64,000 nt of DNA from Ascarosepion bandense (GCA_037127315.1 JBBBDQ010001154.1:651001-715000); one strand, 5' to 3'; counted from the first letter of the stretch, positions 1 to 10,988 are shown. Notes: generated from the letters alone by a model not told the origin. Program-made: numbers and translations.

Positions 1-516
1 GACGCGTTCCAGAAGATGAGCAAAATATTAACACACAGGAAAATCTCAATAGAAACGAAGAAAAGAGTGCTAGACTGCTACGTGATGTCAGTTCCTCAAT
101 ACGGCTGTGAATGCTGGACAATATCATCGAAAATGAGGACAAAACTGGAAGCGGCCGAAATGTGGTTCTACAGAAGGATGCTACGGATATCGTGGACTGA
201 GCATACAAGCAACGACGAAGTGTTAGAAAGAATGGCAACAAAACAGAAATTGATGCTGAGCATCAGGAAGAGACAACTGAAGTTCCTGGGACATGCAATG
301 AGGAAGGAGAGCCTGGAGAACCTGATACTGACTGGACAGATAGAAGGAAGGAGAGACAGAGGAAGGCAGTGGATAACATATTTGCAGGGTCTGATCAGGT
401 GGATGACGGAATGGGGGTTGCCAGGAGCAACAGGAGCAAACATACTAAGAGCCACAAGGGATAGGGAGACGTGGAGATCCATGATCGCCTACGTCCTGAA
501 GGGACAGGGCACATAG
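1..516 (+). mobile_element. LINE family A, 3' (C-terminal) fragment
   Basis: The reading frame is open from the window edge to a stop at 514-516 and encodes the C-terminal part of a non-LTR retrotransposon endonuclease/reverse-transcriptase protein. Visible hallmarks are the YGCECWTISSKM segment, the EMWFYRRMLRISWTEH block and the LKFLGHAMRKE...LILTGQIEGRRDRGRQ block, which in this family follow the RT palm and thumb. The catalytic FADD region lies outside the window. The element ends in a short GAA-rich tail, consistent with RTE-like elements that end in short tandem repeats. No disabling change is visible in this piece, so it is relatively young. Clade assignment (RTE-like) is an inference. 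A near-identical inverted copy lies at 1101-1618. Confidence 0.85.
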
Positions 517-637
517 AAGAAGAAGAAAACATTTTTTGCTTATTTTACTGCTATCTAGGTGTGATTGGAGTGGCACCACTGTTAATGAAAATGATGCAAG
601 TGAATGTGGGTTAGGAGTTTAGTATGATCTAGTCGTC

Positions 638-1100
638 TGTTTGTGGTTCTAGAGATGCCACTTTGGGTTAGGAGAAGAGTGTGGGGTAGCTCAGTTTTGG
701 ACAGTCACTTTTTCGTTTAGTTTAGGTAATTCTTATACTGGGATATATGATTTTTTAAGGAAGTGTAGATAGTTTTTATTTTACTACTATTTATAGGTGG
801 ATGGAATTGCTGTTAATGTGATGTGGGATTTATTTTCTTTTATTTCTACGTTATTTGTTTTTTTATTTTGAGGATTGATTATGTGTATTTATTGCATTTT
901 GGGGGGGATTGTTTCGTGTGGATGAGGTATTTTTTGGTTATTTAAATTTTATGAGAAATATTTGCAATGTTTACATAATATTGCTAATTCATCTCTATGG
1001 TTCAATAGTTTGCTATTCTTGGGGTATTTTCACTTAAGCAAAAACGGCAGATGTCGTTAAGCGAGTTGTAGGTTCTAACTCTTCTCTATGACTAAAAATT
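638..1100. other. Spacer of inverted duplication, no gene seen
   Basis: T- and G-rich single-copy-looking sequence. A stretch resembling 'ctcctaaccca' near 660-690 recurs near 1690, suggesting the flanks and spacer share an older repeat. No coding potential was seen. Confidence 0.5.
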
Positions 1101-1618
1101 GACGACTAGATCATACTAAACTCCTAACCCACATTCACTTGCATCATTTTCATTAACAGTGGTGCCACTCCAATCACACCTAGATAGCAGTAAAATAAGC
1201 AAAAAATGTTTTCTTCTTCTTCTATGTGCCCTGTCCCTTCAGGACGTAGGCGATCATGGATCTCCACGTCTCCCTATCCCTTGTGGCTCTTAGTATGTTT
1301 GCTCCTGTTGCTCCTGGCAACCCCCGTTCCGTCATCCACCTGATCAGACCCTGCAAATATGTTATCCGCTGCCTTCCTTCTATCTGTCCAGTCAGTATCA
1401 GGTTCTCCAGGCTCTCCTTCCTCATGTCCCAGGAACTTCAGTTGTCTCTTCCTGATGCTCAGCATCAATTTCCTTTTTGTTGCCATTCTTTCTAACACTT
1501 CGTCGTTGCTTGTATGCTCAGTCCACGATATCCGTAGCATCCTTCTGTAGAACCACATTTCGGCCGCTTCCAGTTTTGTCCTCATTTTCGATGATATTGT
1601 CCAGCATTCACAGCCGTA
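1101..1618 (-). mobile_element. LINE family A, 3' fragment (inverted copy)
   Basis: On the minus strand this carries the same C-terminal LINE A coding block as the start of the window, from YGCECWTISSKM to the terminal KGQGT, followed by the same GAA tail and 3' flank (1101-1220). A small in-frame deletion removes part of the basic GRRDRGRQ segment, and an indel shifts the frame before it, so the copy is broken. Upstream on the minus strand it stops abruptly at 1618 in an A-run. Confidence 0.85.
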
Positions 1619-1775
1619 AAAAAAAAACATAAATCCCAATTTAAGAAGTATCCAGACAAAATAAATAAGGAACCTGTCAAAAACTATGCTACCTCTCCTA
1701 ACCCAAACCCACATTCACTTAAACATCATATCACCACAAATAAACCATTTTCACCATTTAATTTTCATTTCAACT

Positions 1776-1833
1776 TATCACCTGATGAGAAGCACACATA
1801 GCTTTGAAATGCAAAAATTTTTGTGTAATGATA
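1776..1833 (+). ncRNA. Hammerhead ribozyme motif (type I), core intact
   Basis: The order of parts is a hammerhead: CTGATGA at 1782-1788, stem II GAAGC(acacata)GCTTT at 1789-1805, GAAA at 1806-1809, a short stem III at 1810-1825, then U16.1 and an A at the cleavage position (1826-1827). Stem I pairs 1776-1780 with 1829-1833 but has a C/A mismatch next to the core. Stem III contains two G-U pairs. Type I hammerheads with short stem III are known from Penelope-like retroelements, so this is probably a PLE relic. Activity is uncertain because of the stem I mismatch. Confidence 0.6.
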
Positions 1834-1965
1834 CTATGAATTTATAAAACATTGTAACAACCATTACAATATAATGCTTTACGTTGTATGGAGCACTCTT
1901 TATAAAAGTAAATGCATGAACAGTTGGTAAAAAAAACCTACATGTTCTACAACTTTGATACAATA

Positions 1966-1996
<31 letters not shown>
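1966..1996. repeat. (TA)n microsatellite
   Basis: Pure or nearly pure TA dinucleotide run next to a SINE end. Such arrays recur throughout the window. Confidence 0.9.
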
Positions 1997-2150
1997 GACA
2001 TCTGCAGACAGATATGTTTTGCTGTATCACAGCACATTTGATTGCGTTTATCCAGGATTGAAACCTGACTGAATTAGGGTCAGTTGGCGATTCTACCTCT
2101 GAGCTATGGGCACTCGGTAGGAGGCAGGCTTTTAGCGTGTGATATACCAT
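1997..2150 (-). mobile_element. tRNA-derived SINE, family B (minus strand)
   Basis: Read on the minus strand, a tRNA-like head begins GTGCCCATAGCTCAGAGGTAG (A box at about 2096-2116) and continues to GGTTTCAATCCTGG (B box at about 2053-2066), the spacing of a pol III internal promoter. The body continues through a CTGTGATACAGC segment to AGACATCTGCAG-related sequence and abuts a TA array. Related copies lie at 5310-5470 and 16388-16500. Confidence 0.65.
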
Positions 2151-3590
2151 ATATATATATACTCAAAGCTAGAGGCCAACTGAACTAATATCAACTGAAT
2201 AAAAAGTGAAATGGAATTCACTATGAAGTTTCGCTCGACTTAATATACTGATGGCAGCTGATTTTGTCTCAGGTGAACTTGATTGACCCTTTTTTTCTTT
2301 TTCTGAGCTTTGAATTTTAAAAATGTACTTTTTTCTGTGTTTTGTTGCATATAGCGTTGGATAAATTTTAAAATATATTTGTGTCAGTTAAGATTTTAGT
2401 TAAATCTTTTAGGCATCCAGATAGCAAGGGCTATTTTTTAAAAAATTTTTCTTTGACTTTCTAAGGAAAGATATGTTAATTCTCTTGTAGTGATTAAGGG
2501 ATCTTAATGTTTAGGAGGGGGTTCCTGGTTTCTTTCGTCTCGTCAGGTCTTAATAGTAGTGTTGTTGTAAGCTTTTTGCAATATGCATGGATGGTGGCTG
2601 TAACCCTATTTCCACATCGGTATATTTTTGTTTTTGGTTTTTGGTGAGAATAATTGATATTAGTGGTATTGTTAGTTGTGTTTTACTGTAATCTGCGATG
2701 TGAGCTTACGTAAAAAAAAGGTATTTTTAATACTATTATGTACTTGTAAAATCTGGGGAATAGAGAAATTGGCTGATAATTGGGGAAAAAAGAGAAAAAT
2801 ATAGTTTTTCTTCTTTTTGTATGCGAAATGAATTGTTTTGAGCCAAGTGGAAGTTTGTAAAATGGAAGTAGCTCTAACAAAATGTCAAGATTTCCTTGAT
2901 GAGGTCAGGTAGGGTTAGATCCTCAATTATTCCTGGGAACAGATACTAAAATCGAAAAACAGATGATGTAATTGAAAAAAAAAAGACAAAGACTTTACAT
3001 CATGTGAGCTATTGATATTTCATTTGTCGAGCCGTGGCTCCCCGTAAATCGTGTGGGTGGAAAATAATCTCAATGGTCAAAAGCTTCGAGTCGGATAGAT
3101 CCCCCAAGAGGATTGGGGATGACTATACAAATGGAGACTCAGCGAGAAAAATCAGATTTTGGAAGTTGGAGAAAGATTTTCAGGCGACAAAGACCAAATG
3201 ACCCCCACCAACCATCTGCTACCACATTGCACTGTTTTTCGGCTGTCCCTACAAGTTTGATAAAGGCCGAAGAGACGTGTGTGTTTTTATCTGGAGAATT
3301 GACAGCCTGATTATTTGAAAATTTGAAAAGCTCTGATATTTTTAATGGAACTTAGAAAGGACTTTTTTTTTGACTTAAAGATTGAAAGCTCTGATATTTT
3401 TAAGCGAATCCTCTCTCCGTTGTAAACTTGAACTTCAACAATTGTATTTTCTGCTTTTGTAATTAATCATTTTTTTTATTATTATAAAGACTTTCTTTCA
3501 TAACTCATTCAGGCATCTTTGAACTTATTCATTTATTTAATATTTTTTATTTTTTTTTTATTTTTTTGGTGTTGTAATTATTTTATTTTA
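2151..3590. other. Intergenic, no gene recognised
   Basis: Mostly T-rich sequence with poly(T) runs. A somewhat more GC-rich island at about 3020-3310 has a short 65-codon frame without recognisable domains. I see no RNA gene or clear transposon signature here. Confidence 0.5.
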
Positions 3591-4129
3591 ACCACAAGTG
3601 TACACAAGTGTCCGCTCTGGATATGGTAGAAATACGGCCACCAGATTTGTACAATGTGACTGTCTGAGATCAAAACACAGCATGGGCAGTAAGTTCCTTG
3701 TTGTAATAGACATCTTGAGGACCAGCTACTGTGACGAGATCACGACTAGTGGCTCAGAAGCGTCAACATAACTGGTGCCATTTTGACATCATCATGGCAG
3801 CAGGCTCAGTTCCCAAACTAGTGAACCAAACAGCCAGGCAGACTGGTCTCACAGTGGCGATGTCTCTTCATTCTGAGAGTACTGGGTTGACAGTTTTCTG
3901 GTTGCTGTTTCTGAGTGGTAGTTAGAAGTTGGAAATCTTGTTGCATTTTGGGAAGCTGCTCTGATCAACAGTCAAATAATATCGGGGGTTTGTTGTAGTG
4001 CCGTTGCACATGGATGGATGTCCCTGCAGGTGCCTTCAGTGGGCTACCCTGAGGTTACATTATGTTGCAGTTTGCGCCAGTTTCCTTCCAACTCGTTGCA
4101 TTTGACGACCGACTGGTACGAATACTCTA
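3591..4129 (+). other. Higher-GC segment upstream of LINE B, perhaps its 5' part
   Basis: This is clearly less AT-rich than its surroundings and runs without a break into the endonuclease remnant of a plus-strand LINE at 4130. It may be the 5' UTR or ORF1 part of that element. I cannot recognise a protein domain in it; the longest plus frame is 64 codons. Confidence 0.35.
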
Positions 4130-5309
4130 GGCCTCTCCTTACAAAAATCTCTTAGAATGAAATCACACATAGTAAGGATTAAAACTAAACCAGCTAAACA
4201 AAAATCACCTAAACCTGCTGACATCTTAGCTCTCTGTGAAACTAACCTTGACCCCTCTATTCCTTCCTGATTTCTATATTCTTGGTTACCTTTCACTCTT
4301 TAGGAAAGACACCAATATCCATATGCATGAAATTGGTGTTTATGTCAGAACATTCCTACATGTGTCTCTGTCTCTTTTTACTAAGCTCAGCTGTCTTTTC
4401 TTTCTCTATCTCTCCCCTTCATCTCCTGACTGTTCCATACTTGACAGCATCTCGAACAATATAGATAAGGCCATTTCTTCTCATCTGTTTGCCCATAAAT
4501 TTGTGTTTGGAGACTTTAACGCCCACCACACCAAGTGGCTGGAAAACTATCACAGATCTTGCTGGTGTCCATACCATGAACTTTTCAATCACTCAGTCCC
4601 TTACACAAGTAGTGGATTTCCCCACACGTTTATCTAATAACCCTAATGGATCTGACTCTTGACATGTTATACAGCTTTGCCCTCTTGGCAACTCTGATAA
4701 CGCTGCAGTTGCCATTATCTTCTTCCACATCCCTTTTCCCTCCGGAAACCCTCAACCATCAGAATATCTTACTGCTACCAAAGAGCAGGCTGGGAGTTGC
4801 ATAATGAAGGTAGTATTGAATGGGCATGCTTCCAGATACTATCATTTGAACACAGGTGTTCCTCAAGACTCTATTCTTGGTCTGACACTCTTTCTGATTT
4901 CCATCAACAATCTTCCTGAGCTAATCAGATCCCAAGTAGGCATCTATGCTGACAACACTACCATTTAATTTTGCCCTGATAAGAAATCTGCCAAGGTAAA
5001 CCTTGCTACTGATCTTGAAAAAAACCTCCAATCTGTAGTGGACTGAGGTAAGAAATGGCTCATAAATTTTAATGCTTCCAAAATAAATCTGTTATCCTTT
5101 AACCACCATAGATAATCACTTCTACCCCCATCAGTGTGGATCAGGCTAGTCTCCCTGAAAGTAAAACACTGCACCTCCTAGGTCTAAATCTATCAGCTGA
5201 GCTCAAGTGGAATGACTACATTGAATCCATAGCTAAATGTGTTCCTAGGAAGGGAGGTTCACTGTGTATGGCCAGTAAGTTTTTCTCGTCTGAATCAATC
5301 TTGCACAGA

Positions 5310-5470
5310 TATATTTTAGTCATCCACATACAAGCCTGTTTTGCTGTTCACAGCTCATCAGTGTGGCTAGACAAATCCAATTTCTTCTGTCTGAGATCGA
5401 AACTCAACCAATTTGGTGTCAGTTGGAGTTGCTACCCACTAAGCCATAGGTGCATGGAAGTAAAGAAGGG
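5310..5470 (-). mobile_element. tRNA-derived SINE, family B, inserted in LINE B
   Basis: On the minus strand an A-box-like TGGCTTAGTGGGTAG (about 5440-5455) is followed by a B-box-like GAGTTTCGATC (about 5393-5406) and then the family B body with CTGATGAGCTGTG. It sits between LINE B segments coding FFSSESILH and YIDYCCHIW that are normally contiguous, so it is a nested insertion. Confidence 0.6.
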
Positions 5471-5629
5471 AAATTTTAACGTGTTGTATATAAGCAGTGT
5501 ATACACATGCCAGTCACCAAAAGAACTCAATTTATTTCTGAAGAGTACGCACATATCGCAGAAGTGAAAACTGTTTCTAAATTTTTTTCTCTAAATAGCT
5601 CAATCTTAATGAGAGCATAATATATATTA

Positions 5630-5658
5630 GACACACACATACACACACACACACACAC

Positions 5659-5690
<32 letters not shown>

Positions 5691-5691
5691 A
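5630..5691. repeat. Palindromic (AC)n(AT)n(GT)n microsatellite
   Basis: An (AC)n run, an (AT)n centre and a (GT)n run form one nearly perfect inverted repeat that could extrude as a cruciform or hairpin. It lies in the insertion that splits LINE B. Confidence 0.9.
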
Positions 5692-6484
5692 TCTCATCTG
5701 CCCATACATTGACTACTGCTGTCACATCTGGTCAGGTACCCCTGCTATTCATCTTGGGGTTCTTGACAAAATCCAAAGGAAGATCTGCAATGTAACTGAT
5801 CCCAATCAGGTAGTTCAACTGCAGTCACTTTCTCACTATGTAATGTGGCTTCCCTCTGTCTTTTCTACAAATACTTTCACAGCTTCTGTTTTGATGTCCC
5901 CTCTGCATGAATTTACTTGAGTTACTAAACTAGCAACTAGGTCCCACCCTTTTACAGTGAAACCAATCAAATGTAACCACAACTTCTACTCCATTAGTTT
6001 CTTTTCTCTCACTTTCTATTTGGTGAATTCCCATTTGTATACTTGCTTTCCTAACAGCTACAAATTCCAAGAATTTAAATGCAATGTCAATTGCCATCTC
6101 CTTGACTGATATCCTTTCCCTGACAACCCTTGTATCATGTTCTTCTTCATTTTCACTCTACTCTCATGCAGTCCTTCTCACACCAGTGTTCTCATCTTTC
6201 TCTTACCTATTCTCTGACACCCACTAACTTGTTCCTCTTTCTCATCACTTACCTCTTATATAACCCCCTGCACACCAGTGGCAGTTCTGCCTTACTTGGG
6301 GTGAAATGATTTAGGAAAAAAAAAATTTAAATAGTAATACTGATTTCTATTTTAATAAAACAATGTGCCAGTAAATTGTCTTTAGGATGTTGTCACGCTT
6401 TTTAAATTGGCATTTTTACTTGCATTTTTATTGGTTATCACAGACTATGTAACAATGTCTCCACTATTGAGTGGGTTTGATTAG

Positions 6485-6490
<6 letters not shown>

Positions 6491-6520
<30 letters not shown>
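6491..6520. repeat. (TA)n microsatellite
   Basis: TA dinucleotide run immediately downstream (on the minus strand) of the hammerhead motif at 6549-6603. Confidence 0.9.
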
Positions 6521-6523
<3 letters not shown>

Positions 6524-6548
6524 GAACATGTACAAATTTTTTATATAT

Positions 6549-6603
6549 CCACTACAAATCGTACATTTGTTTCGACATTGAAACTACAATGTCTCATCAG
6601 GTG
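6549..6603 (-). ncRNA. Hammerhead ribozyme (type I), full consensus core
   Basis: On the minus strand: CAC stem I strand (6603-6601), CTGATGA (6600-6594), a perfect 7-bp stem II GACATTG/CAATGTC closed by a 6-nt loop (6593-6574), GAAA (6573-6570), a perfect 5-bp stem III CAAAT/ATTTG with a 5-nt loop (6569-6555), U16.1 and cleavage-site A (6554-6553), then GTG closing stem I. All conserved core bases are present. The short open stem I and minimal stem III match hammerheads described in Penelope-like elements. No PLE protein remnant was found beside it, only a TA array. Confidence 0.8.
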
Positions 6604-6641
6604 TCTGAGCTGAAGGCTGTGACACATGAACAGGTGATAAA

Positions 6642-6672
6642 GTAATCACACACACACACACACACACACACA
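6642..6672. repeat. (CA)n microsatellite
   Basis: Run of CA dinucleotides about 40 bp from the hammerhead motif. Confidence 0.9.
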
Positions 6673-7215
6673 TACGAACAAGTGATCAATTGCAAAAAAT
6701 GCTTGTCTGGCAAACCTCTAGTTAATATTTACAAAAAGAAATCGCCGACTGAAGAAAAATGATGCCTTAGACTTACTTTTTAGATGATCTCAGCTTCTCC
6801 TCCCAATGTCCGTCTCAATCTTTAATTCAGTGCTGTCTTTCTCAATCTCCATCAGTCACTGAGTTGCTGCTGATGCAATTTCATTCACAATTTGTAATTT
6901 TTTTTTTTTTCAATAGTAAGGTTAGCTTTTGGGAAACTTGGAAGTCTGAATGGTGAGGGAGGCATCAAATAGACTGTGTCTGGATGGGAGTGTGTGACAT
7001 ATCCGAGTGAAGTAATATTTTGCCAAAAACCTATTCACAAGATATGAAGAATTGGTAGATTCATTGCCATATTGAATATGATGGTTACTAAGTATATAAA
7101 CTCATTCCATGTCACTTTCCTGTAGACAGATAGGATCTGATCGTGTCTGTTTATATCCATAGACCTTGGTGTATTGTCTCTATTCAACTGGGTTGAGATA
7201 GTGTTTTTTTTATTT

Positions 7216-7247
<32 letters not shown>

Positions 7248-7504
7248 CAGTGGGTGCTACAAAAGTAGGTATATATTAAGTATTGTTATTGGAAGTTTGT
7301 ATAATCAATACAATTTGTGCACACGCTTTGATACTGTATATCTACTTTTGCCCATATGAGAAACTATAACAAAAAGAGGGATAGTTGCAGTTTGTCCTCA
7401 TCTTCAGCTAGTGAACATTTTCTTTTAAAAATTGTTAGTTTTTCAAAAATGAATTCAACTTAAACAGGTTCATGCTTGAATATATTAAATTTGAATTTCA
7501 ATAG
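6673..7504. other. Intergenic, TA array at 7222-7248, no gene seen
   Basis: AT-rich sequence with a poly(T) run near 6898-6911 and a (TA)n array at 7222-7248. Short frames here are translations of the array or lack recognisable domains. Confidence 0.5.
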
Positions 7505-7632
7505 TGCGTTTCCTTTCCTTGGGATGACAAACAACGAGGCTTGCAGATCCACCTCTTAATTGCTGTTGTTCTCTGGTCCACCCTGACCCAGTGTAGTAGC
7601 ACCTGTAAGGATCCCAGCTATGGACAAATACT
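7505..7632 (+). repeat. Dispersed repeat C
   Basis: This stretch, including 'cacctcttaattgctgttg' and 'tccaccctgaccca', recurs in the opposite orientation at 62935-63092. The minus-strand end resembles a tRNA-type start (CCATAGCTGGGACC), so it may be a SINE, but B-box evidence is weak. Confidence 0.6.
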
Positions 7633-9105
7633 TAACCTCCCAAAACGAGGGATCAAAACATTATAAAACTATAGACAAGAACAACTGATAAGACATTTTA
7701 TTCTCTAACTTCATGAGTGAGTGATGGGGAACCTCACACTTGTCACCTTGTTTGATACTCAGCTGAGTAAATACTGGGATACTCACTGCTTGATTTCCAA
7801 GCAAGCATAGGAAATCATTACTGCTGGGTGCTCCTCATCTTTCCTTGTGTCATACTAGGCCAAATACTTTGGTGTTTTTTCCTATTTTTTACACATGAAA
7901 TCTACTTGATTCTTACATTTGACAGCATCTATGATACCCGCACCATTTTAATATTTACGGAAAGCAAAACTAAACTTCAAAAAGATAATCTGGTTACCTT
8001 GCCATGTAGCAGTGGTTACCAAGCTAATCCCTCTATAGTAAAAAGTTTGCTTCTCACTAGGTGGTCCACCTCTGCAGTTTTTGACAAAGTAATATCAGTA
8101 AATACTATCTTTCCAAACTAATTGCGCACAGATAATTTCAACTGGGTGTTTATTACTGTGACCTTGTGCCAGGCAAATAAGTAAATCATTTGGCACCTTT
8201 CCCATATAATAATATTCATCAAGCTAATATCACAGACATCATAAGGCTTGATTTTGATCCTCACTGGGTGTTATGCATTCATGGCATTATACCAGATGAT
8301 AAAAATGTGGTATTTTTTTTTTCCTGTTGCACTTAGGCTGTATTTCATTAATGTCAAGGTTAATGCAAATTGTAGACATATGATTAATTCAGAAATAGTT
8401 TTGCTGCCTAAAAATCAATTTAGTGAAAACAAAAATGCATTAAATTCTTGATTTTTGCATTGACAAAACTTGGATGGATAACTTGTGAAAACACTTAATT
8501 ATGAAAATTGTAATCGACACACACACATGTAACCAGCAGTTTTATTATAAAAAAAAACCCAAAATTCCTTAAGGATTTCCTTCAACCTTTCTTTTTTGAT
8601 GAGTTGACATCAGGATTGAGGTTGTCGGCTCATTGTTCCAATTAACAAACTGAATATCTTCCTTTAAAAATGGCTTATGAAAACCTTAATCCTGATATCA
8701 GAAAAGAAAATTTAAAGCTTATTAAGAAAGAACTTATATTGGTATTGAATAAAATGTATCTCGCACACCCACACGAAGGGTGCTAACAAGTTCTTAGCAT
8801 GATCCACTTCTTTTATTTCTGAATTTCTTTTTACCAACAAAATTTTCAACAGCCCACATCTTATAGATGCAAGCATATTTACTTGCATAAAAAAAAGCAC
8901 ACATACCCCATTCTGTTTGCAGAAGTATAGCTCCTAAATTGAATTAAAAATTTTTAAGAGTGTACCAAAAACACCCTCCATTAGAAAAAAAAGCTGTGGA
9001 GAGGTATTACTGCCTGTGTCTTGAAGGGATATAGTTTTAACTTTATTTTTAATCCAATTTTAGTTTCTAGGATTTCTTAGAGGCCACTGGAACTTTTACA
9101 CAAAC

Positions 9106-9107
<2 letters not shown>
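7633..9107. other. Intergenic, no gene recognised
   Basis: AT-rich. A 97-codon plus frame at 7828-8121 and a 62-codon minus frame at 8712-8900 show no recognisable domain and are probably chance. Confidence 0.45.

Positions 9108-9139
<32 letters not shown>
9108..9139. repeat. (TA)n microsatellite at PLE 3' boundary
   Basis: TA run directly abutting the end of the Penelope-like element that begins at 9151. Confidence 0.9.
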
Positions 9140-9142
<3 letters not shown>

Positions 9143-9150
9143 AATGTGTG

Positions 9151-10912
9151 TGAGTGTTGCTTTGAAAGTTATAATTTTTGTTACAGGGCATAAGGATAAA
9201 ATTAAAAAGGAAAAACCAGTTTCACTCCCGCTTGTCAAAATTTTAACTTCGGAAAATGTAAAATAGGTATTGGAAATGAAATGGTCAATGATGGGAAAGG
9301 AGAGACTGATCACAGCAATGCCCAGCAAACACTCTTGCTGTTTACACAGTGAGGGTCTGCAAGACCTGATGTAAACAGACCCCAGCACCTTCAATTGAAC
9401 GTGAATGTGAATTGGCTAATATGGAAAACCAATCCTCATTAAACTTCATGACACACTTTCTATTTTTCATAAGATGTTCACAAATTGAGGAACAATACAT
9501 GTTACGGATAAGTTCATTTTCTTTCCAGGTACGGTTCCTGATTTTCAATGGAACATGCTGTTCGGTTCTACTGTCAAGCCATTGATTGGTTCTACCTATG
9601 TGACTGGCACAAAATTTATTTGATGAGGTGGTGGGGAGAACATCCATACGACTTGAAGCTAAAACAGATCTAGTATCAACACAAAACATACATCACAGCA
9701 AAGAAATAACATTTATGCACATCAAAAGAAATTTGCCTAGTTAGGTTTTCACCCTTCTCTCCAATCAATGGAAGTCTTAAATACACCAGACATTTAGCAA
9801 TAACTCCTGGCTTAATTTTTCTAAAGTCAGTGGATCTTTTTAGGAATCACCAAATTGACAACAGTGGGTGGATACCAACTATTGTACAGAGTTCTCTTTA
9901 GAAAATTAATTTCACTATCAAGAAACTCTTCAGAACAGATCATCAATGCTCTGTGTGTTAAAGTTTTATAAGGTTTATTTAGTGCAAAAAAGTTCTAGTA
10001 CATGTATAAATCTGAATAAGTAGACTTTCTATCCACTGAAATACAAAAAGATGTTGGTGTATGATGCACCAATACATCAAGGAAAGCAAATTTGGAATGA
10101 ACCACTTTCTCAATAGTCAACCTGAAAGAGGGATGGAGATTATTAAGGGAAGAGAAATTGATCAGCCTCAGCTTGATCATTAATTAAGCAAAATGTATCA
10201 ACAACACACGAAAGATACAAAGAACTGAATGGATCATTTAAATAATTTCTCTAATAACACCCAGCAAAAATATTAGCCAATGCTGGACCCAAAGGGGAGC
10301 CCATGGCTACACCATCAATCTGATGGTACATCATGTTGTCAGAACTAAACTTAACAGATGAAGTGGCAAACTTCATTAATTCCATGAAAATTGTTTCAGG
10401 AACATCTGGCGGAGACAGACCTGCGATAAAGAAAATCACTGTAAATATTGTTTCCACGAGGGGAACAGAAGTAAATAAGGATCATACATTGTATAAAATT
10501 ACGAGAAGGACAACATTTAATAAGCTCAACAAAGGAAAATGAATCCATTGTGGTAAGTGAGCTGTAGTGCTGCAAAACAGGTTGTAACAATTTAGCAAGC
10601 CGTTTGGCCAACTTATGTTGTGATGACCCTATTATTGATAATATGGGTCTTAACAGTACCCCTTATGTATTTTTGGAAAGCCATAAAGACCATAGCAAGT
10701 GTTTGCTTGGCCTTGCTGTGATCAGTCTCTAGCAGTTCATTCACCTTTCCCATCATTGACCATTTCGTTTTTCCCACCTATTATATTTTACAGTAAGTTT
10801 TCCCAATTAAAACATTTGACAAGAGGGAGTGAAACTGTCTGTTTTCTGTTATTTTTTTTTAATCCTCATTATGCCCTGTAACATAAAAATTATCAGTTTT
10901 AAAGCAATAATC
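9151..10912 (-). mobile_element. Penelope-like element (PLE), truncated, with inverted flanks
   Basis: The minus strand carries, in order, a YGFPKIHKG-type RT motif (about 10690-10650), LAKRLAKLLQPVL (10610-10570), the PLE RT signature DGVAMGSPLGPALANIF (about 10315-10260), a TIEKVVHSKFAFLDVLV block (about 10120-10060) and a GIY-YIG-type endonuclease remnant with ASHIGRTNQWLDSRTEQHVP (about 9610-9550) and FNEDWFSILA (about 9440-9410). Frames are broken by several shifts. The 3' region 9151-9333 is repeated as an inverted copy at 10698-10912 upstream of the truncated RT, the partial inverted-copy layout typical of Penelope insertions. Confidence 0.85.
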
Positions 10913-10947
10913 AAATTTTCTACCACAAAAAAAAATCTGTTATATAT

Positions 10948-10952
10948 ATAGG

Positions 10953-10988
<36 letters not shown>

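Larger units (their letters stand above)
100..1618. repeat. Large inverted duplication (arms 100-637 and 1101-1618)
   Basis: The left arm (LINE A tail plus about 120 bp of 3' flank, ending GATCTAGTCGTC at 637) is repeated as its reverse complement from GACGACTAGATC at 1101 to 1618. The arms are nearly identical by eye. The main differences are a roughly 15-bp deletion in the right arm within the GRRDRGRQ-coding segment and a few substitutions. The 463-bp spacer (638-1100) is T-rich and codes for nothing visible. Because both LINE tail and non-LINE flank are copied, this is a duplication after insertion, not two independent insertions. Confidence 0.9.
4130..6330 (+). mobile_element. LINE family B (Jockey/CR1-like), decayed, interrupted
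   Basis: Translated remnants appear in the order of a non-LTR element. An apurinic-type endonuclease comes first, with ADILALCETNL, FVFGDFNAHHTKWL and a degenerate GNSDNAAV in place of SDH (about 4210-4720). An RT palm remnant follows, with a GVPQDSILG and YADNTTI pair (about 4850-4970; the catalytic YADD has become YADN). The post-RT domain carries WNDYIES, FFSSESILH and, after an insertion, DYCCHIWSGTPA and LDKIQRKI (5130-5310, 5695-6100). The 3' end is 'cttggggtgaaatgattt' plus an A-rich tail near 6295-6330. Multiple stops and frameshifts make it dead. Part of the RT is deleted, and 5310-5695 is inserted material. Confidence 0.8.

Noticed and set aside
168..482. 104-codon minus-strand frame
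   Set aside because: Antisense of LINE A coding sequence.
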